This document shows, one piece after another, positions 58,666-64,000 of a DNA stretch of 64,000 nt. Position 1 is the first letter of the stretch. Each line of letters opens with the position of its first letter. The notes below the pieces were generated by a model that was not told the DNA's origin, ran no database searches, and saw nothing but the letters and a program-made list of their open reading frames with translations. This stretch comes from Adiantum capillus-veneris (lineage: Eukaryota; Streptophyta; Polypodiopsida; Polypodiales; Pteridaceae). Both the position numbers and the translations under genes were made by a program. The stretch spans positions 150,786,945 through 150,850,944 of the forward strand of contig CM043950.1 in NCBI GenBank assembly GCA_014529385.2. The letters run 5' to 3'.

Positions 58666-59040
58666 ACGACGCGATACGGAGAAGCTCTAGAATGTGGGTG
58701 ACCCCGCTATCGCGTCATGCGGGTGTCCTTCCATGATTCCTTGCCAAGCTCAACAGCTTCACATATGATGCGATACAGACAAGCTCTAGACTGTGGGTGA
58801 CCCAGCTATTGTGCCGTGCGGGTTCGTTTTATGTTTTCGCGCCACGCGCTTTTGTGCTCAACATCTACACAAATGACGCGATAGCGACATGTCCTAGACT
58901 GTGGGTGGCCCACCTATCGCATCGTCCGGTGTATTTCCATTTTTACGTGCCACGCACTACCAACCCCAGTATTTTCACATACGACGCGATAGTGGGATGG
59001 TCTAGACTGTGGGTTGCCCCTGTATCGCATCGTGCGGTGT
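58666..59040 (+). repeat. four about 107-bp repeats with inverted arms upstream of the H3-like gene
   Basis: Units begin at 58666, 58766, 58874 and 58981. Each has (T)GACGCGATA-like, CTAGACTGTGGGT.(G)CCC and CTATCGC.TCGTGCGG-like blocks. In unit 1 GACGCGATA (58668-58676) pairs perfectly with TATCGCGTC (58708-58716); in unit 4 the pair has one mismatch. Related pieces (CACGATGCGACTAGAA, TATGGGTGGGGCCTCTATCGC in complement) lie near 58130-58230 facing unit 2. The last unit ends 19 bp before the ATG. They may be transposase or factor binding sites. Confidence 0.75.
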
Positions 59041-59059
59041 TTTGTACTTTTTGACTCAA

Positions 59060-59550
59060 ATGGCGAGGACGAAACAGACTGCAAGAAAAGTCTACCAAGC
59101 CCCAAAAGATCTAGAGAAAGATGATTTAGAGAAACCACCTGCACAACCTCGTCAGAGGCCTACTGCTAGAAAAAGGTTGAATTATCAAGTCAAATCTTTA
59201 AGGGAAATAAGAAAAGCACAAAATTCCGCTTGTCTACTGATTCCAAAGCTACCTTTCATGAGAGTTGTCAAAGAGATTATAGATAGACTTGTGAGCATGA
59301 TGAATATCAAAACTTTTGTTTCAATAAGGTGGCCTTGATGTGCCTTCAAGAAGCTGCCGAGGATTTTCTCATAGACTTTATGAATGATAGCTACATTGCA
59401 ACTGCATTTTCTTACAGGGTCACACTTATGAGCAAAGATTTTGTGCTTGTATCAAGGCTGAGGTACAAGTTTGATAAGGCTCTTGAGCTTATTCCTAGTG
59501 AGGATCTTAAAGCCTTCCAAATTTTAAATATCCCTCCCTCCAAGTAGTAG
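59060..59550 (+). pseudogene. histone H3/CENH3-like domain, N-terminal part of unit 3
   Basis: The ATG at 59060 is set by MARTKQTARK, identical to the H3 N-terminus including Lys4 and Lys9; Ser10 is replaced. The next 30 residues are unlike any H3 tail. The histone fold follows: alpha-N SLREIRKAQNSACLLIPKLPF, alpha-1 MRVVKEIIDRL, a long loop 1 ending RW, alpha-2 LQEAAEDFL, and RVTLMSKDFVLVSRL. LLIP, the long loop before RW, and QEAAEDFL point to centromeric CENH3 rather than canonical H3, whereas KLPF is canonical. A one-base shift near 59336 breaks the frame; tandem TAG TAG at 59545-59550 close this part. Beyond the fold, YKFDKALELIPSEDLKAF is extra. It would form nucleosomes in place of H3, if expressed. 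Dead as it stands. Confidence 0.75.
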
Positions 59551-60510
59551 AAAGATTCAGGGGTTGTCATTGAGGATGTTACACATGAGTATGAGACAAG
59601 AAAGGCCCAGGATATCAAAGCAGGAAAGGAGGTTGAGAGGGAGCAAGACATGATATCAGAGGATGCTATCCTTAAAGAGCAAGCAAAAAATTTAAGAGCA
59701 TCCAACTCTCTCCTTTATAGGCCAAATGGTGGTGGATGTCTCCTTGTTTGGAGATGATGAGGTGTACTTGGACATATTCCCTCAAGACACAAGTATGCTT
59801 GTAAACCCCAACATTGAGCTTGGTGAAACTGTGCTCTTTATCTGTCTCAGGTATGTGTTGCCCCTTTGCTAATTATTAGTGCATGTGCAAGCACAAGGGC
59901 CTCATTGGGGGGTGTGTTTTCTTTTTCAGGTGTCTTATGAGGTATCTTCCAGAGGCTTTAGCTATGCAAATTTCCATACTTGATCCTCTAGTGACACATT
60001 GCCTTTTTTAACAAGCAAGGAAGCCTTTCAAGTTTTTTTTTGGAGATTTTAACATGCTGACGTGCAATTACATAATATACCCCTATGTTGAAGGGTAAAT
60101 CTTAACTCCTAACATGTTATTTTTAACATTTTGTGGTATTCCTAGCTAATTGTTATTTTTTGTAGAGGACATTGGAGTCTTATTATCTTCAATCTTTTGG
60201 AGAAAGATATTATATTTATGAATTCATTGTCAAGTATCCATGGGAGAAGTAAACTGTAAGTATGAAGTATGACCTATGCTTGATGGCCCATTGTTTTCTA
60301 TTAGTAGCTTTTTGATTGATGTCTTCTTGCAGTGCTGCCAAACTTATTGTTGGTCACCTGAGTACCACAAATAAGGATTACAATATAGAAGGTTTCAAGT
60401 ACTACAATCAAAAAGTGCCTTTACAAACAGACTCAACATCTTGTGGATGCAGGGTGCCTGCCAATGCATGGAGATATCTTGAGTCAAGGGGCAGGATGAC
60501 TACACTCACT
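59551..60510 (+). pseudogene. Ulp1-like (C48) cysteine protease, middle part of unit 3
   Basis: After the TAG TAG the frame stays open (VVIEDVTHEYETRKAQDIKAG), shifts near 59740 and continues with FGDDEVYLDIFPQDTSM. Introns 59851-59929, 60095-60165, 60256-60332 and 60511-60606 are all GT-AG and 71-96 bp, and every junction keeps the frame. The protease residues are His in GGHWSLIIF (60170), Asn in FMNSL (60221; the family usually has Asp) and Gln and Cys in LQTDSTSCGCRV (60424 and 60442), with the exact Q-x5-C spacing of Ulp1/SENP enzymes. These remove SUMO or similar modifiers. One TAA (60009) interrupts. It probably belongs to the same gene as the H3-like part, since no new start or promoter is seen between. 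Confidence 0.7.
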
Positions 60511-60606
60511 GTAAGTGTGTATCTCATGTGCCATTGATTTATTTTAATTTCTTAATTATGTATGTATGTACTCATGTCCTTTAATTCCTTTTTCTATTTG
60601 TTTCAG

Positions 60607-61233
60607 TTGCATGACTATCCAGAGTCTTAGGTCACGTGGGTGAGAGAGAAGGCTGTTTCTATGGTTTTGAAAAGATCAATAAACCCAAATGATCCAGAAT
60701 CTCCTTTTCCACCAAAGAAAGGTAGAGCCACCAAGGGTTTGGATGCAAAGAAAATGGATCACAAGAAGAAGAGTCCCGCAAAGAAGATCCATACAAAGAA
60801 AAAGGATCACAAGAAGAAGAGTCCTACAAAGAAGAGCCATGCTAAGAAGAGTCCTGCCAAGGGGAAGAGTCCCACCAAGAAGAAGAGCCCTGCAAAAAAA
60901 AGAGCAGATACAAAGGGCCATCCATTCCACTCACCATTGAAATTCAAGGTTCAAAAGCGTCGTACAGCTAAGAACAGTAAGGGGGAGGCACCTAGCTCAC
61001 CTTTCAAGCTACCATTTATGTTGCCAAAGAAGGTTGCCAAGTTACCCAAGCCAGCCACTCCTCAGGAGCCCAAAGCACCAACCCTTGCCAAGTCCCCCGT
61101 GCCAAGCCCTGAGGAGTCCAAGTCACCACCACCCACTCCTGAACTTTCACCCCCTCTTGAACACAAAAGAAAAAGGGTTTTTGAGGATGTAGAATTCTCT
61201 CAGGCAAAAAGAAAAGTGGAGTTTCATGATTGA
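60607..61233 (+). pseudogene. lysine-rich SPKK-like tail, C-terminal part of unit 3
   Basis: The last exon follows intron 60511-60606 in frame: LHDYPES, a TAG at 60628, then WVREKAVSMVLKRSINPNDPE to the TGA at 61231. Residues between about 60700 and 60910 repeat KKSPAKK, KKSPTKK and KKKDHKKKSP, much like the S/TPKK motifs of linker-histone H1 tails that bind the DNA minor groove. A Pro-rich stretch (PVPSPEESKSPPPTPELSPP) and KRKRVFE near the end (nuclear-signal-like) complete it. Coming after a SUMO-protease-like domain it may anchor the protein to chromatin. Only one stop is found here. Confidence 0.6.
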
Positions 61234-61463
61234 TTACTCCACAAAAGCTATGTACACTTTTGTTCATTTTGTCCATATGAACATATATATACCCTTTGGT
61301 GATTCATAATTTTGTACTTCAAATACTTAATACTAACTATCGATTCTTGAATGTGTCATGGTGTCATGTAAGTTTAAAAAAACATAAATAATGATCACAA
61401 TAAGGTAGAGAAAAGATAAATATATTTTCAAAATGCAATGATTACAATATTGAACTTTTTTTT

Positions 61464-62720
61464 TCAAGTCCTTGCAAGTAGCTCAAATACAACGCTTTTT
61501 GGGGGAAGGCATGTGATGCAAGAGGTTGATTTCTCCATCCTTGTGCTCACCACAATTTCATCCACTTTGAATCTATACTCAGGAGATGTTTCATCAAGAA
61601 ACTCAAGAGATTCTCTAATATCATGTAGTATCCAATTTGTTGTTACTATAAGGCTTCTATACTTGGTGTGTGGATGGACTGTGACCTTTAGTTCAAACTC
61701 TGGACAATTTTCCTCAGAGTTGAGAGGAACCCAACTACCTAATTTGATTCTCCATCTCCTATAGTTGTAGCCCAGAACTAATGATTGACGACATAGTTGA
61801 TATGAGATAGACATAGAATTTGGGCTTACTCTACAACTAATATTATCACTAATATGGAAAGTTTCTTTGGTACTCCATCCGTCTCCAAGTACATTATCCA
61901 GTTCAATCATAGAAAGTCTTCTATTAAGCCACATCATCTTTGTCCTCTACAAGTCCATTGTTTTGAAACATGCCACAAAGACATGTATAGGCAAGAACTA
62001 TTGAACTTTAATCCTTCTTGATATCTTGCCTGGAGACATAGCTTTAAGGATGTCTTCTTTGATCTTGGATTTGAATCTTGATATAGTACGTGCATCAGGA
62101 GCTTCCCAGTCAAGTGAACTATTGGTGGGAACGGGTAACTGATGTAGTTCTCCATATGCACCTTCTCGTGATGGAACTTTGTATTCTACAAAATAGATAA
62201 ACAAATCCATTGTTTTCTAAAAGGAAGGTGGCTTGTCAGCATACATAGCATCTGCAATCCCTTTATGCATTGCTTTGAACGTCCCACTTAGACTCTCCAC
62301 AAGCTGCCATTCCACAACTGTTGAAGGAAATATATCTGGAATGGAATCAAAAAATGAGAAAAACAATGGGAGAATGAAAAATTCATTGTATCAAATAGAA
62401 GCTTTTTTTAATAGTTACAGTAAGAATACAGTGTGGGATGTTCTTCCCAGTCTAACACCATATCCTTGGCCATGTACACACGTTGAACCTTAGCTAGCCA
62501 GCCATTGTCGGTCACTTTGAAAGCAAGAACACGACCTTTCCAATGGTTTTTACTTTATCACATTTAGTTCTCTTCACTCTGTGTACACCTTTGCATGAAA
62601 GAAGCATTGTTACCCAGTCATTCACAGGAAAGATATGGGCTTCCAAAGACCATCCTCTCTAACGTTATGAAAGTCACAAGAAGTTATGTTATGTAAAGGG
62701 CGATGTGCAAAAGAAGCCAT
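61464..62720 (-). pseudogene. unrecognised multi-exon gene (unit 4)
   Basis: Minus strand. From ATG 62720: MASFAHRPLHNITSCDF, then in changing frames HIFPVNDWVTMLLSC, GRVLAFKVTDNGWLAKVQRVYMAKDMVLDWEEHP, then VVEWQLVESLSGTFKAMHKGIADAMYADK (62320-62230), an acceptor TTTTGTAG at 62186, YKVPSREGAYGELHQLPVPTN, KEDILKAMSPGK (to 61998), and the open stretch 61937-61464: LGDGWSTKETFHISDN, WRIKLGSWVPLNSEE and FLDETSPEYRFKVDEIV. The frame changes include introns and probable lesions. I know no family with these sequences. It converges on unit 3, whose stop is 230 bp away. Hydrophilic, no membrane segment. Confidence 0.45.
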
Positions 62721-62805
62721 GGAAACTCAGAGATTAGAGAAGAAGAAAGAAAATATAGAGACGGAAAGACATTAACCTCTCACAAAATAGAGAGAGAGTG
62801 AAAAT

Positions 62806-62942
62806 GGTATACGTTTGAAAAAAGTAGGTGATTTGTCATTAATGGCCTTGTTTTGAGAGCCTTCTAACATAGAAGGTATACGTTTGAAAAAAGTAGGTGA
62901 TGTCATTAATGGCCTTGTTTTGAGAGCCTTCTAACATAGATT
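62806..62942. repeat. 69-bp tandem duplication near the right end of the cassette
   Basis: GGTATACGTTTGAAAAAAGT and ATGGCCTTGTTTTGAGAGCC, in units at 62806 and 62875; the second lacks a few bases (TGATTTGTC against TGATGTC). It lies upstream of unit 4, mirroring the repeats upstream of unit 3. Confidence 0.9.
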
Positions 62943-63199
62943 TTGTATCTTTTGACAACGCTTTTGTGAAATATAAAATAGAATAAAAGATGAGATTTAA
63001 ATACTTTGGGCCGCAAATTTAATGAGCTCTCTCGCCGAAAGCACCTAAATATAGCACTTTTAGCCTTATGATCAAGACATTTAATGGTTCTCCGTAAAAA
63101 TAAGACCACCAAAACCCAAAATATAGGAGACAAGAGTGCCATACTTTTGTATACATGTCAAATAACTATTGGACTATTCCTTAATCCTTAGATTAACAA

Positions 63200-63232
63200 A
63201 CAACCCTTTTTGAGTCATTTTTGGCCCTAATG
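63200..63232 (-). repeat. right terminal inverted repeat of the cassette
   Basis: In complement CATTAGGGCCAAAAA, TGACTCAAAAAGGG then TTGT, matching the left end with four differences in 33. Further in, TTAAGGAATAG resembles GTAAGGAATTG of the left end after an offset of about 16 bp. Confidence 0.7.
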
Positions 63233-63416
63233 TGTCCAACTGTAACACCCTTGCATAGTGCCATACCAGGGCACATAGCCAACTGCATATCCAAATCTCC
63301 ATGAGCATACCTCTACCACTCCAAGCACTCATTGGCGAACTGCCTACTCGCAACAAAGAACCTCCAAATGTACCAACACTTTCATCATTCAAGGACATAC
63401 TTGACCCACCCTCCCA

Positions 63417-63947
63417 TCAACATAAAGCTAGATCCTCATCTAGCAGATCCTGTACTTGGTCAACAGCCCACTGCACAGCCGCTTTTATTACCATCCCTTT
63501 CAACCACCACTTGCAAAGCTCCTTGGAAAGCCTAGACACCACCTTGGAATCCACATCAGCTACCATAGAGTGCACTGACTGCATAGGAAGCACCTCTATC
63601 TTTGGGTTTGCACTGCCCTTCTCACCTGCCATGCACTCAATTCCAGCATCGTTGAGCTCTTCCTCGTCTACTGTCCCTTCCAGGTTGATAAGCACCACTT
63701 GTTTGTCGACTGTAATCACCTACTCTTCGAGTACCTCTTCTATCACTGTATCAAGCTCCGCCACCATAGGCAAGGTTACCCTATCCCTCCTGGAAAAACT
63801 CTGCACCTGCTTTACCATCATGGCACACTCTAGAGCTACCTTCACCAACATGGTCATTAGCACGGCACCACACATCACCTTTACTTGCTCTTCACCAGTA
63901 GTTCTAGACTGCTCCACTTGGTCTTCACTAGGGACCTTGGCTTGCAC
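63417..63947 (-). pseudogene. unrecognised ORF right of the cassette
   Basis: One minus-strand frame is open across 63947-63417 (about 177 codons) except a TAG at 63718-63720. It reads SEDQVEQSRTTGEEQVKVMC, MLVKVALECAMMVKQVQSFSRR, DKQVVLINLEGTVDEEELNDAGIEC and KEVL-like helices. Val, Glu and Met are frequent and no motif is known to me. It may belong to the sequence into which the cassette inserted. It is weakly supported as a real gene. Confidence 0.3.
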
Positions 63948-64000
63948 TTCATGCTACTCCTCGCATGTATTTACTAACTCTCTACTTACATGCAAGAGGT

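Larger units (their letters stand above)
53551..63232. mobile_element. candidate 9.7-kb TIR element carrying transposase-like, H3-like and Ulp1-like genes
   Basis: Seen: the left end CATTAGGGCCAAAAA (53551) and, reading inward from 63232 on the minus strand, CATTAGGGCCAAAAA begin an inverted repeat of about 33 bp with 29 matches, continuing TCAAAAAGGG on both sides. Between lie four gene-like units in order + - + -, with short introns and close convergent ends, and no LTR or copia/gypsy domain. Inferred: this is one DNA transposon, with unit 1 as transposase. No clean target duplication is visible (TCTTC left, TGTCC right, 3 of 5 alike). All units carry lesions. Alternatively the ends could be a chance or local repeat around a cluster of dead host genes. 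Confidence 0.55.

Noticed and set aside
60676-60930. Minus-strand Leu-rich frame opposite the lysine-rich tail
   Set aside because: The complement of AAG-rich repeats; looks like a membrane protein only by composition.
53546-63237. Target-site duplication of the 9.7-kb cassette
   Set aside because: TCTTC and TGTCC agree at only 3 of 5 bases, and other lengths fit no better. I do not claim one.

Overview
This is nuclear DNA from a flowering plant. The evidence is one intact, spliced NAC-type transcription factor gene, plant-type Ty1/copia and Ty3/gypsy retrotransposons with tRNA-Met and tRNA-Asp-like primer sites, an En/Spm (CACTA) element, tRNA-derived SINE-like repeats, and very long (GA/CT)n, (CA)n and poly-G/C tracts. 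Almost all mobile DNA is old and broken by stops and frameshifts, and insertions are nested in one another. The species cannot be read from the sequence; slow TE turnover would fit an early-diverging or woody angiosperm, but that is a guess.

Layout. 1-1739: gypsy pol relic (+). 1740-5290: low-complexity DNA with extreme CT/C and CA tracts. 5296-8004: a 265-bp tandem duplication with a 40-base poly-G, a short copia LTR, a copia RT/RNase H relic (-) and a 194-bp tandem array. 8005-13040: gene-free old repeat. 13044-15430: second copia relic (-). 15490-24289: an old repeat (inverted relative to 10.96-12.33 kb) invaded by a full-length copia element (15948-21514, LTRs, PBS, PPT and perfect GTGTT target duplication) and by a 2.1-kb CACTA element (22190-24289). 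25.7-26.5 kb: SINE-like repeats. 27204-28951: the NAC gene, the only clear host gene. 29-34 kb: a tRNA-like element, a LINE ORF1 relic and a LINE/SINE tail with a 14-bp target duplication. 34.9-39.4 kb: copia relic (+). 41-44.5 kb: unrecognised relics and a copia fragment. 44495-51165: gypsy element with LTRs, PBS and PPT, whose 3' LTR is truncated.

The most unusual part is 53551-63232. Two ends of about 33 bp form a good inverted repeat (29 of 33 matching) and enclose four gene-like units in alternating orientation (+,-,+,-) with short GT-AG introns. Unit 1 (+) looks like a DDE transposase with a RAG1/Transib/hAT/CACTA-like order of motifs: Asp, Asp, a CxxC knuckle, the C(2)H signature and a late Glu in a W..xGxE context. 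Unit 2 (-) is an acidic protein of unknown function. Unit 3 (+) starts with the exact H3 N-terminus MARTKQTARK and carries an H3/CENH3-like histone fold, followed, apparently in the same gene, by a Ulp1-type cysteine protease (His, Gln-x5-Cys) and a lysine-rich SPKK-like tail. Unit 4 (-) is unknown. I read this as a degraded 9.7-kb DNA transposon, or transposon-like chromatin-modifying cassette, carrying its own centromere-histone-like module. All units carry some nonsense or frameshift lesions, so this copy looks dead.

The remaining genes do not form a pathway. The NAC gene stands alone with a G-box/ABRE-like site upstream and a CT-rich leader.
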